A stretch of DNA of 64,000 nt from Neodiprion pinetum (GCF_021155775.2 NC_060234.1:13319871-13383870), one strand, 5' to 3'. Positions 1-10,522 are shown, counted from the first letter of the stretch. The notes: generated by a model from the letters alone, not told the origin. Translations and numbers: made by a program.

Positions 1-645
1 CCGTTCAAGAGAAATTCGCCTTTAAACATTGAGTCATCTCGAATACAATACTACAATAACATAAAAACCAGAGCCAATCTAATATAATCATAATTATATT
101 CGTAAGTTTTACGTTCTCAAACACCAGGATTCACAGAAAAAATCAGAGCAACAAAAAAAAGTATTTATTTTGTAGAGCTGTGTTATGAAGTGATGAAACT
201 TGAAGAGTAATTTACCTTTTATAGGAAGGAGGATTAAGATACAAGTCAGAATCGTAAAATACAGTTTGGCGAGCGCAGGTTCTTCAAATAGAATGACAAT
301 AATCGTTGTCGACTTCTCCAATTGTTAAAAGTATAGGTGTTAAAAATATGGAAGTAATTAATTAAAAAAACTATGTATCTTCACTGTCTATAAGTCAATG
401 CATTAAAAGGTTTAGAAAAAGGGTTTATGGTAGTTAAAATAGTTTAAACGATGTCCAAACAGTGGTACTGGTATCATTATGACCCTGTTCTCCATGTCTG
501 AACAATTTTTGTTAAACCGTTTGAGTCAACTGGTAAACAACGACTGATGGGAGAATCAAATATGTCCCAGAGTGAAGGTGAACAAGTATAAACAATTATA
601 AAAACATGTGGCCTGGGGACAACAAATTTATGTACTTAGTTGAGG

Positions 646-2523
646 TTAAACAATGTGTGATGTGTGGGCGGTAATCAGCGGTTTGTAAATATTCCTAAGA
701 TGTTCAACGTCTTGTCTAAGATTAACCGAATTTGGGTGTCCTGCAATATTGCACATTTCTAGTAGTAACCGTTTATAATAATTGGGTTCTTCACAAAGGA
801 TGTTTGCATTGTCATAGTTAAAAGTATGTTGTTTTTTGGTCACATGTTTGGTTAGAGCGGTATGTCGATCCTCATTGTCTTGTACATTGCGTTGATGTTC
901 TTTGATTCTAGTGTCTAGTTAGCGGCCAGTTTGTCCGATATACACTTGATTGCAATCGTTGCAGGGTATTTTGTAAACAACACTGGAACGTTTGCCCATA
1001 GGGATCCTATCTTTTCCCGAATCAAAGACAAGTTGTAAGTCTTTTGAATTTTTTCCCATAAATTTGACATTGTATTTGGTAAATAACCTATTCAGTGACT
1101 CAAAGAGACCCGATACATATGGGATGGGAATAAATGTAGTGGCTGGTTTATTGTTGTCGTCAGCGGAAGCAGAGTCAATATTATCGTCAAGAAGTTTCTT
1201 GATATGTAAGCGTCTCTTATTTATATGTTTGTGTAAAAGGCCGTGTGGATAATCGTTCCATCTTAAAATATTATATATGAGTGACAAATTTTTTTCATGG
1301 AATTCTATACTTGATAATTTGATGGCTCGGTCAACAAGATTAAAGATGGTACCTATCTTGTATGACATCGGGTGGTGGGAATTAAAATTCAAATATCTTT
1401 GAGACCAAGTTTTTTTGTGGAACCAATCTGTTTTGATTTTAGAGTTGTTATGTATCAGCAGTAAATCCAGGAAATTGATGGCATTATTATCTTCTATTTC
1501 GATGGTGAATTGTAATCGTGGATGATATTGGTTGAAAATATTCAGTGTGTAATCTATTTTTTCTTTAGGGACAGCAGTTAAAATATCGTCAACATATCGG
1601 AAATAGAAGGGTAAATCAAAATCTAGATTGCTGATGCATGACCTTTCTAGGTCTTCCATCACCAGATCTGACAAGATTGGAAAGAGAGGGGATCCCATGG
1701 GCAACCCGAATTGTTGTGCGTATGTGTCGTTGTCAAATTTAAAGATTGCCGAATCAAAACAAATGTTTAAGGCTTTAACCAGTTCAGTGAGTGGGATTGA
1801 AATCTTTTTATCTGGAGAGGCCCAACGGTTTTTTACTGCGAGCATAGCGAGATCTATAGGTACATTGGTAAATAGAGATATTACATCTAGTGATATTAAA
1901 ATATAATTGTCTGGAATAATCAGTTTATTTATTGTTTCAACCAATGTAAAGCTATCTTTGACTCTGGAGATAGGGGGGGTGATATTTGTGGTGAGCCATG
2001 AATTAATTAGTTTAGATAAGGCGTAAGTCGAGCTATTAACAAAAGAAACCATAATTCGTAATGGGGTTCCTTCTTTATGGATTTTAGGGAGCCCATATGC
2101 ACGTGGGGGAACACTGTTATAGGTAGCGATGCTTCTGTGTATGCTTTTGTTTATTAGTTTGGAATTGAACCAATTGAAGGTGAGTTTGTTCACCCTAGTC
2201 TGTAAGGTGTTGCAGAGGTCGTATCTAGCAATTCTATATGTGTTAGTGTCCGAAAGCTGTTGTCGCATTTTGTTATTGTAAGCCTCTCTGTGTATGGCTA
2301 CTGACGTATTGCCTTTATCCGCTTTTACAAACATGATGTTCGGGTTGTTTTTTTTAAAAAACATGGTATCACGGATTTTTTTGTCTGGGACAAAATTAAT
2401 GCTGTTGTTTCTAGGGTTCTTTGGAAAGTTAAGAACTCTGTTAGTAAATTCTGATCTTACTTGGTTTCTTGAATCGATTGGGAAACTCGTTATTTTTGCT
2501 TCAAAATTAGAGATGAAATCCAA
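646..2523 (-). pseudogene. Penelope-like reverse transcriptase + GIY-YIG endonuclease (5'-truncated, one stop)
   Basis: The minus frame from 2523 encodes an RT with motif GLPMGSP (about residue 271) and the catalytic YVDD (1585-1596), followed by a linker and the start of a GIY-YIG nuclease (VYKIPC...VYIGQTGR). A TAA stop at 919-921 interrupts the nuclease just after QTGR. The same frame then continues through TRIKEHQRN to a natural stop at 646-648, with the conserved NLRQDVEHL tail. Penelope RTs copy RNA at a nick made by their GIY-YIG domain, so the stop removes most of the nuclease. The first codon is TTG and the frame runs to the inversion junction, so the true N-terminus is missing. The identical stop in the second copy shows that it predates the duplication. 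Confidence 0.88.
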
Positions 2524-2524
2524 T

Positions 2525-3413
2525 CAACCAATATCATCCACGATTACAATTCACCATCGAAATAGAAGATAATAATGCCATCAATTTCCTGGATTTACTG
2601 CTGATACATAACAACTCTAAAATCAAAACAGATTGGTTCCACAAAAAAACTTGGTCTCAAAGATATTTGAATTTTAATTCCCACCACCCGATGTCATACA
2701 AGATAGGTACCATCTTTAATCTTGTTGACCGAGCCATCAAATTATCAAGTATAGAATTCCATGAAAAAAATTTGTCACTCATATATAATATTTTAAGATG
2801 GAACGATTATCCACACGGCCTTTTACACAAACATATAAATAAGAGACGCTTACATATCAAGAAACTTCTTGACGATAATATTGACTCTGCTTCCGCTGAC
2901 GACAACAATAAACCAGCCACTACATTTATTCCCATCCCATATGTATCGGGTCTCTTTGAGTCACTGAATAGGTTATTTACCAAATACAATGTCAAATTTA
3001 TGGGAAAAAATTCAAAAGACTTACAACTTGTCTTTGATTCGGGAAAAGATAGGATCCCTATGGGCAAACGTTCCAGTGTTGTTTACAAAATACCCTGCAA
3101 CGATTGCAATCAAGTGTATATCGGACAAACTGGCCGCTAACTAGACACTAGAATCAAAGAACATCAACGCAATGTACAAGACAATGAGGATCGACATACC
3201 GCTCTAACCAAACATGTGACCAAAAAACAACATACTTTTAACTATGACAATGCAAACATCCTTTGTGAAGAACCCAATTATTATAAACGGTTACTACTAG
3301 AAATGTGCAATATTGCAGGACACCCAAATTCGGTTAATCTTAGACAAGACGTTGAACATCTTAGGAATATTTACAAACCGCTGATTACCGCCCACACATC
3401 ACACATTGTTTAA
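2525..3413 (+). pseudogene. Penelope-like RT C-terminus + GIY-YIG, inverted second copy
   Basis: This is the plus-strand arm of PLE-1. It starts inside the RT, downstream of YVDD (...INFLDLLLIHNN), so it has no polymerase core. It keeps the thumb/linker (157 codons open from 2667) and the GIY-YIG motif. The TAA at 3138-3140 is the same premature stop as in the other copy, after which 3141-3413 continues in frame to the end (TAHTSHIV). It cannot encode an active enzyme. Its perfect match to the minus copy suggests a recent origin by template switching or fold-back integration. Confidence 0.85.
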
Positions 3414-4018
3414 CCTCAACTAAGTACATAAATTTGTTGTCCCCAGGCCACATGTTTTTATAATTGTTTATACTTGTTCACCTTCACTCTGGGACATATT
3501 TGATTCTCCCATCAGTCGTTGTTTACCAGTTGACTCAAACGGTTTAACAAAAATTGTTCAGACATGGAGAACAGGGTCATAATGATACCAGTACCACTGT
3601 TTGGACATCGTTTAAACTATTTTAACTACCATAAACCCTTTTTCTAAACCTTTTAATGCATTGACTTATAGACAGTGAAGATACATAGTTTTTTTAATTA
3701 ATTACTTCCATATTTTTAACACCTATACTTTTAACAATTGAAGAAGTCGACAACGATTATTGTCATTCTATTTGAAGAACCTGCGCTCGCCAAACTGTAT
3801 TTTACGATTCTGACTTGTATCTTAATCCTCCTTCCTATAAAAGGTAAATTACTCTTCAAGTTTTATCACTTTATAATCATAACAGATATTTAATATGTAC
3901 TCACTAACCTACAATAGACAATAGCTTCAATAGTATGACATCTATAGTAATTAATGTCTTATTGTATATTTTTATAAAAAAAATTTTTTGTTCTTGACAG
4001 TCAAATAAAAAAATTAAT

Positions 4019-4060
4019 CGTTCTGAGGAGGGCCCATATCCGGGCCGAAACGTTAACGAA
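4019..4060 (+). ncRNA. hammerhead-ribozyme-like motif at PLE-1 3' end
   Basis: CTGAGGA (4023-4029) is followed by a GC stem-loop (GGCCC/GGGCC) and GAAACGTTAAC (4047-4057). CTGANGA plus GAAA is the hammerhead core. The self-complementary ACGT between GAAA and TTA matches the very short stem III known from Penelope-like elements, which is thought to work as a dimer. One unpaired G sits before the stem, so activity is uncertain. Close relatives occur at 61135-61172 (minus) and 62985-63022 (plus). Confidence 0.6.
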
Positions 4061-4140
4061 AATACATTATACATTTCTATGACCGCTCACCAAGACTTAA
4101 TAATATATTATCTACGAGGTCGAGAATTTTTACCCTTCAC

Positions 4141-5609
4141 AAATTAGAAATGTTGCGCTTCATTATTGATGAAACAGGACTACGTACGTCACCGAACAAA
4201 GTCAAAGCAATCGTCGAGGCTCCAATACCCCAGAACGTTCAACAGTTAGAATCTTTTCTGGGCCTAATTACATTTTACGCCAGATTCTTGTCTGACTCAG
4301 CAAAACGGTTAAAACCTTTATACGAGTGTACGAAAGGAGATACATTGGAATGGACACAACAATGCGAGGACGCAGTCAAGTGGGTAAAGGAGGAGTTGTC
4401 ATCAGAGCGAGTATTAGCGCATTACGATTCCTCAGAACAGCTGATCCTTGCCTGTGACGCTTCCTCGTACGGTTTGTCCACAATATTGTCGCATCATTAT
4501 AAAGATAATACAGAGAGACCTATAGAATTCGCATCTAAAGTAATTCCTGAGAAGGAATGTAGCCGTGCAATAATAGATAAAGAAGCAGGCGCTATTATAT
4601 TCGGGTTTAAAAAATTCTATAGATACATTTGTGGACGAGAAATAATCCTAAGAACAGATCACAAACCACTCTTGTATATTTTCGGACCGAAAACGGGTAT
4701 TCCCACAAACAACCGCAAATCGGTTACAAAGATGGGCTTTCTTTTTAGCAGGTTTCACATATCAAATGGAGCACATCAGTTCCAAAGATAACGGAAACTG
4801 CGATGCGCTTTCGCGTTTGCCGATACACGACAATACACCTGTTTTTGACAAGGAATGCTACATGCTTAATTATGTAACTGAATGCGTTCCTATACTTGAC
4901 CAAAAATTGATTAAACAAGAATCCGAAAAATGTAACGTACAAAAAAAAAATATTCGTTATACAAGAGAGGGTTGGATCTCAAAAGATAAACTTACGGAAA
5001 CAGAAAAGGAATACTACAATGTTTGCGAAGATCTAACATTAGAGGAAGGGTGTCTAATGCGAGGTATTCGAGTAGTTATTCCTGGTAACCTTAAGGAATT
5101 GATGTTAAGTGAACTGCATGAGTCTCACCCAGGAATTGTTAAAATGAAATCGATGGCACGATCATGCGTATGGTGGCCCGGGATTGACAAAGTAATTGAA
5201 AGTACCGTAAAAAGCTGTAAAATATGTGCAGAAGAAAGCCGTGCACCCGAAAAAGTACCCCTTACGCCATGGCCGTGGCCAGCAAAAGCTTGGACGCGCA
5301 TCCATAGCGATTTTTTAGGACTTTTCTTCGGAAAGAGGTTCATGATTGTCATTGATGCACACTCTAAGTGGCCTGAGGTGATAGACATGGGTCAAACTGC
5401 AACAGCACAACAAACAATTGAGGCATGCAAAGATTTATTTGTAAAACGTGGCTATCCGAAGCTAATTGTAACTGACAATGGTAGTCAATATACAAGCGAA
5501 GAATTTTCAGAAGTTGTAAAGAAAAGAGGAATACACCAATGCTTCTCTCCGCCATATCACCCAGCTACCAATGGAGCTGCCGAGAATTTTGTTAAGACTT
5601 TTAAAAGTC
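4141..5609 (+). pseudogene. Gypsy-1 pol: RT thumb, RNase H, integrase N-terminal and catalytic domain
   Basis: The frame from 4141 gives the end of RT (VKAIVEAPIPQNVQQLESFLG) and RNase H (ILACDASSYGLS, then KEAGAIIFG and LRTDHKPL). A frameshift near 4766 moves to the frame that carries the end of RNase H (NCDALSRLP) and the integrase. The integrase has an HHCC zinc finger (HESHPGIVKM...CKICAEE) and the catalytic Asp residues in IHSDFLG and VTDNGSQ, then Glu in AAENFVK, so the DDE triad is intact. The frame stops being integrase at 5613 because of the inserted solo LTR. Without the protease and most of the RT this is a relic. Confidence 0.88.
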
Positions 5610-5613
5610 GGGT

Positions 5614-5821
5614 TGTGACGTTGCACCTAGAGTGCAAGTCACAACAAACCCCAAACCCGCGGGGAAGAGCCGAACGGGTGAGTCCCGTCCCATCGGGAAA
5701 CACCCGAAGGTAACCGAAGCCCACCGACGCTCGGCTGAGCCGAGCGCCAGCGAGCATTACGACCACGGCCTGCGAAGCAGCCACAAGTAAAAAGGAAAGA
5801 AATCCACGAGAAGCGAAGAGG

Positions 5822-5859
<38 letters not shown>

Positions 5860-6369
5860 AAACGAGAGAGATACCGACACTCACACAGTTACACGTACAC
5901 CATTACCCGCACACGCCGACGACACCAGGTTAGCCTGCATTCTACAGCCGATCTGCTCCTCCCCTCGCAATACCAACCCTTTCTACCTCACACTCCCCGT
6001 CACACTACACCACCCCCCCCCCCCCGCAATACCGACCCTTCCTACCTCACACTCCCCGTCACCCTACACACCCCCCCCCCCCCCTCCGCGCGCGTATCTA
6101 TAAGTTAGGATCAAGTGACGCTAAGGGCTGAGGCGTGATCAGCCCCCGTTAAAGTCTACAACCCTTTTGTACCTTTCGTAGTTTAAGTCGACTCACCCCC
6201 CCCCCCCCCCCCCCCCCGATCGCAACACATGTACCCCCCCTTCACAAATATACACACCAAGTTTTACCTATTCTATCGGCCCCGACTTTCTCGCCCCGTC
6301 TCTAATTGTCCCCCCCCCCCCCCCCCCCCCCCCTTCCACAGTATTAGTGCGGACTCAAAACCCGTCACA
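5614..6369. mobile_element. solo LTR inserted in Gypsy-1 integrase, TSD GGGT
   Basis: The segment starts TGTGACG and ends CGTCACA, which gives TG..CA ends with 7-bp terminal inverted repeats. It is flanked by the direct repeat GGGT (5610-5613 and 6370-6373). If the LTR and one GGGT are ignored, the integrase frame runs on without a break, so the insertion is precise. Inside are a (GA)n tract near 5820-5860, a CpG-rich part and four long C homopolymers (about 6008-6022, 6070-6085, 6197-6217 and 6310-6332). No coding sequence is seen. Ectopic LTR-LTR recombination normally leaves such solo LTRs. Confidence 0.85.
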
Positions 6370-6373
6370 GGGT

Positions 6374-6851
6374 AAAAAAGATAGTAAAAAGCGGAAAATC
6401 ATTGAAAGAAGCGATTCGTTTATTCCTTTTCGACTATCGAACTTAACCTCATAGTATGACTAATAGATCACCAGCGTCGTTACTGTACAAGCGTGAATTA
6501 CGCACACGCTTCAGTTTGTTGAATCCCGATACAGAGTCATTTGTATTAAAGAAACAACAACAGCAAATTGATGGTAAAAGAGGTCGAAGAAATGTAACAT
6601 TTTCCGTAGAAGATACCGTGATGGTAGATGATCATAGAGTCAGAAGTGAAAAGCGTGTCAAAGCGGTAATAAAGAAACAATTGTCACCTGTTACTTATTT
6701 AGTTGAAGTCGAGCCGAACCTAGTCTGGAAGAGACACGTTGATCAAATCATTTCTTTTGAGCAAAAGGCCGTAGTGTCCAAAACAAAGGAAGTTGAACAG
6801 AAAAATTCGTTACGTAGGTCTGAACATTATAAAGCAAGGGCTGGTAATTAA
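6374..6851 (+). pseudogene. Gypsy-1 integrase C-terminal part
   Basis: Sequence continues the integrase after the solo LTR: KIVKSGKSLKEAIRLFLFDY, one TAA stop where DYRT meets PHS, then an open frame from 6456 (TNRSPASLLYKREL) to the stop at 6849-6851. The later part has the basic C-terminal module (TFSVEDTVMV, VEPNLVWKRHVDQI) seen in Gypsy integrases, which binds DNA and the host chromatin. The TAA is a point lesion. Confidence 0.8.
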
Positions 6852-6870
6852 AAAATAAAAAGGGAAGGAA

Positions 6871-7050
6871 TGTAGGATATGTGAACTTGTCAGTAAATAC
6901 AGGAATGAATAGGAATAAGAGTATGAAAAGGATCAGTACACTGCCGTTGCCCAGACCGGTAGGTCGTGGGTCATAACATTGTATATCTGAGTTTCCTTAA
7001 TAAACGTGTTTCGTGTATACTGTGTTTATTGTATATTTCTGAATCCCTTT
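6871..7050 (+). repeat. Gypsy-1 3' LTR (partial, end not certain)
   Basis: Begins with TGTAGG directly after a polypurine tract and contains CCTTAATAAACG (possible AATAAA polyadenylation signal near 6998). The right border is unclear: Gypsy-2 coding sequence starts within about 50 bp, and no matching 5' LTR is in the window. Confidence 0.5.
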
Positions 7051-7919
7051 ATGCATAAACACAACATAGCCGAAGACGAATATAAAAAGAAGACGAAGTG
7101 CGCAATCCCACGAAGTATCCCTACGCAAAACACGGATCAACCTAATGAAATGAATATTCCTAAGTTGAAACGATTATTTATGATTCAAAATTCCCACAAC
7201 CTAGTCAAAGCCAGGGTCGAGCTTTTGGAATCCTTATTGAGATTAGAACACTTAAATACCGAGGAAAAAGAGAACGTCTATAACTTAATACGAACAAACG
7301 CAGATATATTTTACTTACCAGGCGATAATTTAGGATGCACTGACGTAATTAAACATAAAATAACTATAACTGATGAGCAGCCAATAAATACGAAACACTA
7401 TCGCTACCCACAAATCTATAAGGAAGAAATCCAAAAACAAGTAGAACTATTAGTTTGAGATATTATTCAACCTTCCGCGTCTTTATACAACTCTCCGTTG
7501 TGGATAGTGCCTAAGAAACCGGAATCCAAAGGGAATAAGCGCTGGCGCATGGTGATTGACTATAGATCGTTAAATGAAAAAAACGCTAGGAGACGCATAC
7601 CCGCTACCTAATATCACAGACATCTTGGATCAATTAGGTGGTGCCAAATATTTCTCAGGCTTCGATCTAGCCTCCGGGTTTCACCAAATTCACATGGACG
7701 AAAGGGACAAAGGTAAAACTGCCTTCACAATGCCTTGCGAACATTACGAGTTCAATAGGATGCCATTCGGTTTAAAAAACGCACACGCAACCTTCGAGCG
7801 CTTAATGGATCAAGTGTTAACGGGGCTCTAAGGAATAGAAATTTTCGTATACCTCGATGATGTTGTATTATATGCAGAATCGCTAGAAGAACATGACGAA
7901 AAGTTTGGAAAATTACCGT
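7051..7919 (+). pseudogene. Gypsy-2 pol fragment: PR-RT linker and reverse transcriptase
   Basis: The frame starting in the 7006-7458 ORF holds the linker typical of 17.6/297-type Gypsy elements (LIRTNADIFYLPGD, ITDEQPINTKHYRYP). A TGA at 7456-7458 breaks the RT start; the sequence continues as PSASLYNSPLWIVPKK and VIDYRSLNEK. After a frameshift near 7575 comes LPNITDILDQLGGAKYFSG, DLASGFHQI and FGLKNAHATFERLMD. A TAA (7829-7831) precedes VYLDDVV, the catalytic YLDD variant. The RT therefore has at least two stops and one frameshift and ends near 7919, where unrelated macrodomain-like sequence begins. RNase H and integrase are absent. Confidence 0.87.
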
Positions 7920-7937
7920 CAAAAACTTGAGACGTGA

Positions 7938-8474
7938 GAAAACAGGCTAAAAACGTACGACGACGTTGGTAAAATTGAAATATTACCACCTAACGAAAAT
8001 TTAACCGAACAGACCAGAGGAAAACAAATCGTAAAGTCTAACCCTGTCATAATCGAAGATATCCAGACCCGCTGTAATGTAATCACGATTCGAGACAATA
8101 TAGTAACGAAAAAGGGAGCAATTATTTGGTTTGCAAACGAACACGGAGAACCCCTAGATTCCGGAGGAAAATCACTCGCAGCCTGCGGCAGAGCTATAAA
8201 ACTAGGAAATATTAACGCAAAGGGAGGAGAAACATGGTTTAAGAACAGGGATTCAAGAAAACAATTTGGAATAATCTTATCAGCAGAAGGAGATGTGAGC
8301 GAGCAATTATAATCCGCTATCCACGAACTCAAGACTCTTATCACACAGTTTAAAATAACACCACTATTCATATCAGAAACTAAAGTAGGAATCTATACAA
8401 TTCCCTGGAAACACATTGTTAATGTATTCAGAATAACATTCATCGCCGACCCCGTAAAAATTCTAGGCCTATAA
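7938..8474 (+). pseudogene. divergent macrodomain-like module of a Gypsy element
   Basis: One frame stays open from 7938 except for a TAA at 8310-8312 and ends with TAA at 8472-8474. After a linker, VITIRDNIV / AIIWFANEHGEPLDSGGKSL resembles the first strands and ligand loop of macrodomains (a beta strand, Asn, then a Gly-rich loop and a helix). The second half (FGIILSAE, a long helix SAIHELKTLITQF, a strand PLFISE, then IPWKHIVNVFRITF) matches the strand-helix-strand-helix order and spacing of the TARG1-like macrodomain 270 bp downstream. The Asp-bearing catalytic loop is not conserved (ETKVGIY), so it would bind ADP-ribose or nothing rather than hydrolyse. The family assignment is inferred from pattern and context only. 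Confidence 0.45.
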
Positions 8475-8739
8475 TGATGGTAAAAGCACAAATCGGGGTC
8501 TTCAATAATCAATAGAAAGAGTAATAATAAACACGCACGTCGCCGGAATGAGACTGCAACAAGACGTAGTGGTGATGAAAGACCTATCCCAGCCTTTAGT
8601 CCTCGGATTAAACTTCCTAGACAAAATGGACGCAAAAATAGACCTGGAAAACGATTTACTAATATTAGGACAACCGCCGATCACCATACCATTCGCAGAC
8701 CAACGTCGAAAAGAACAAAGGCAGGAGCGAGACGACAGA
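8475..8739 (+). pseudogene. Gypsy retropepsin C-terminal fragment between two macrodomain modules
   Basis: MMVKAQIG (about 8474-8500) looks like the first strand of a Gypsy protease. After a gap with stops, the frame from about 8530 reads MRLQQDVVVMKDLSQP then LVLGLNFLDKMDAKIDLEN, the classic end of a retropepsin (I/LxGxxFL, followed by a buried Asp strand). The catalytic DTG segment is missing, apparently deleted, so no enzyme can be made. The frame runs straight on into the TARG1-like macrodomain, showing that protease and macrodomain belonged to one polyprotein. Confidence 0.7.
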
Positions 8740-9165
8740 ATGGAAATACAAGAAATAACAGCCAACCTATTTGACGCCCCACTTCACACCCCGCTAGCAC
8801 ATTGTGTCGCCAAAGACCTCGGAATGAACGCTGGAATAGCCCTACAATTCAAACATCATTCGGTTCCATAAATCAACTGAAAGAACAAAATCCTGAAGTA
8901 GGCAGCGCACTTGGATTGCAATGGCGACAACGCTTGATATTCTATTTAATAACTAATAAAAGAAAGAGCAGCGACAAACCAACGTACGACGACTTGCAAG
9001 ATGCATTGAAAACCCTTTATCATAAATGCTCCATGCTCAGAATTAACGAGATAGCAATGCCAAGAATAGGCTGCAGATTGGATCAACTAGATTCCAACAC
9101 TGCAAAGCAGGTGATTGAATGAGTATTGCTAAACGACTTTAAAATAACAATCTACAATATGAAAA
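8740..9165 (+). pseudogene. TARG1/OARD1-like macrodomain (ADP-ribosyl-acylesterase family) in a Gypsy polyprotein
   Basis: The block opens with MEIQEITANLFDAP, then LAHCVAKDLGMNAGIALQF, the ADP-ribose-binding strand and loop of the OARD1/TARG1 family. After a 1-nt frameshift near 8850 it continues FGSINQLKEQ, FYLITNKRKSSDKPTYDDLQ and MPRIGCRLDQLD, and ends VLLNDFKITIYN after a TGA (9120-9122) that replaces a codon before VLLND. TARG1 enzymes remove ADP-ribose from Glu/Asp. The catalytic Asp in GCxLD is present; the adduct-forming Lys lies in NKRK, where Asn/Lys register is ambiguous. Domain length and order match the family closely. The copy is dead here. Its location after a retropepsin points to a domain captured by a retrotransposon rather than a host gene. 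Confidence 0.78.
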
Positions 9166-10522
9166 AAATGAAACACGCCACCACGCAATTTCCAGAATTA
9201 CCGGAATTCGCAGGGAAGTCGTAATAACCTCTGATCATACGTTCACCCTTCAAAACGCGCCATTAAAAACACGTGTATATACCGCCATGACGAATCCAAT
9301 TCAAACTACAAGTATACCTTAACCGGGCAAGACCGCGGTCGTCAGCCTTTCCTCCCTTAGACATAAAAATACAACCAACGAATAGCAGCCCATGACTAAA
9401 CTACACCCATTCAAGCTCCACTTACCTCGAACCTGGATAACCCTACGCGTAAGACTACATCTATATATATGATATACATAACATGACTTCCGAGTCCGCA
9501 AGGAAAGCACCAAGTCTTGGTAAAATATTTTGTAAATAATGATTTTCGGATTACAGTAATAAATTGACCGTAGAAGGAATCAGACGATTTGATTGACACG
9601 ATTAACGTGTGTCTGATGTGGTGCAGTCGGGAGGTTAGGAAACGGATGACGCCAGAGATTGTGGTTGATAGTGATATGGTATTGACAAACTGTTTATTAT
9701 GAGAGAAATCGAGTTACAAGAATTGGATGGTATAATAGAAATGCGAAAACAGGGAAAAAGACGAAGCTAGTTGGTAGATGCGTGTACGCAAAGAGCACGG
9801 CGAAGACTGGTTACAGATGAGGAAAAAAATGCAGGCTCGCCCCCGAGTCGAGGCCAAGGGTCGCGTCGCGCCATAAATGCCACATGTAGGGAAATTCCCG
9901 GCACGGTCAAACCCTTGGCTCTCGGCTAGCGCGGCGAGGCCTGGACACGCGAAAGTTAACTGTAAAGGGCAATAGTTGTTAAAAGACAGAAATGGAGAAA
10001 AGGAAATATTATAATGGTTTTTCGCCGGCTTGCCAGTGGCGGGTGTCCGACACATCTGATTTATTTTACTTCGGATCAGCTCTGAATCGACGAACTGTTT
10101 TTCGTAACAACACCGACAGGAGTTGCTCACAGGTAACGGTGGGCTCCTAGGGACATTTTCTGACAGTTGCGATTGGTATTGCGCCGGCGGCTTAAACAGA
10201 CGGTAACTGTCAGCCAATAAAATTCGAACGAGTTAACGCTCGCACATAAGGTGCGCACTTTCCTCATGGACACACGGTATGACTGATATCATGTCAAGCT
10301 AGATGCACTGCTGCAATGATCCATAAAACCAGTGACTGCAAAACCTTCAAAACCATTAATACCAATTATCATCATATCATATATAGTATTAAAGTTCGAA
10401 ACCAAATTTTGGATGTTCGAATGTTCGGATGTTCAGAAAGTGACGTCACCCAAAATTTTTTCTCTCTTGACGTCATTGATCTATAGTAATCGTCGACGAC
10501 GAAAATCAGCTAGCCGAACTCC
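9166..10522. other. decayed repetitive DNA without assignable gene
   Basis: Just after the macrodomain a semi-open frame (VITSDHTFTLQNAPL) may be the next piece of the same polyprotein, but I cannot assign it. From 9700 one frame (MREIELQELDGIIEMRKQGK) is open for some 80 codons with one stop, unrecognised. The rest (9940-10520) shows no protein I recognise; a TGACGTCA-like pair lies near 10440-10480. Confidence 0.4.

Larger units (their letters stand above)
181..4070. mobile_element. Penelope-like element PLE-1, fold-back (inverted duplicate) form
   Basis: Two copies of one Penelope-like retroelement lie tail-out. The copy reading on the minus strand runs from 2524 to about 181; the plus copy runs from 2525 to about 4070. 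Arms 181-1525 and 2525-3880 are inverted repeats of about 1.35 kb, and their predicted proteins are identical over the 157-residue and 65-residue segments that can be compared. Bases 1526-2524 (more 5' RT sequence of the minus copy) form the unpaired middle. The minus copy is cut at its 3' side near 181, while the plus copy continues to a hammerhead-like motif near 4020-4060. Inverted partial copies are typical of Penelope insertion. An assembly inversion artefact is a possible alternative. Bases 1-180 show nothing recognisable. Confidence 0.85.
4130..7050 (+). mobile_element. Gypsy-1: 5'-truncated Ty3/Gypsy retrotransposon
   Basis: The 3' half of a Gypsy element: RT thumb, RNase H and integrase, then the integrase C-terminus, a purine tract (AAAAAGGGAAGGAA, near 6857-6870) and the start of a 3' LTR (TGTAGGATATG from 6871). 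Its 5' end is lost at the junction with PLE-1 near 4130. A foreign solo LTR (5614-6369) interrupts the integrase. The pol sequence resembles Gypsy-3 at 13634-18311, so both belong to related lineages. Confidence 0.85.

Noticed and set aside
1628..2572. Plus-strand ORFs across PLE-1
   Set aside because: Antisense shadows of the RT frame on the minus strand.
5557..5884. Minus ORFs (SLSLSL-type) in the solo LTR
   Set aside because: Translations of the (GA)n repeat and CG-rich LTR sequence; no conserved motif.
9714..10217. 167-codon minus ORF
   Set aside because: No recognisable motif, composition not coding-like, lies in decayed repeat DNA.
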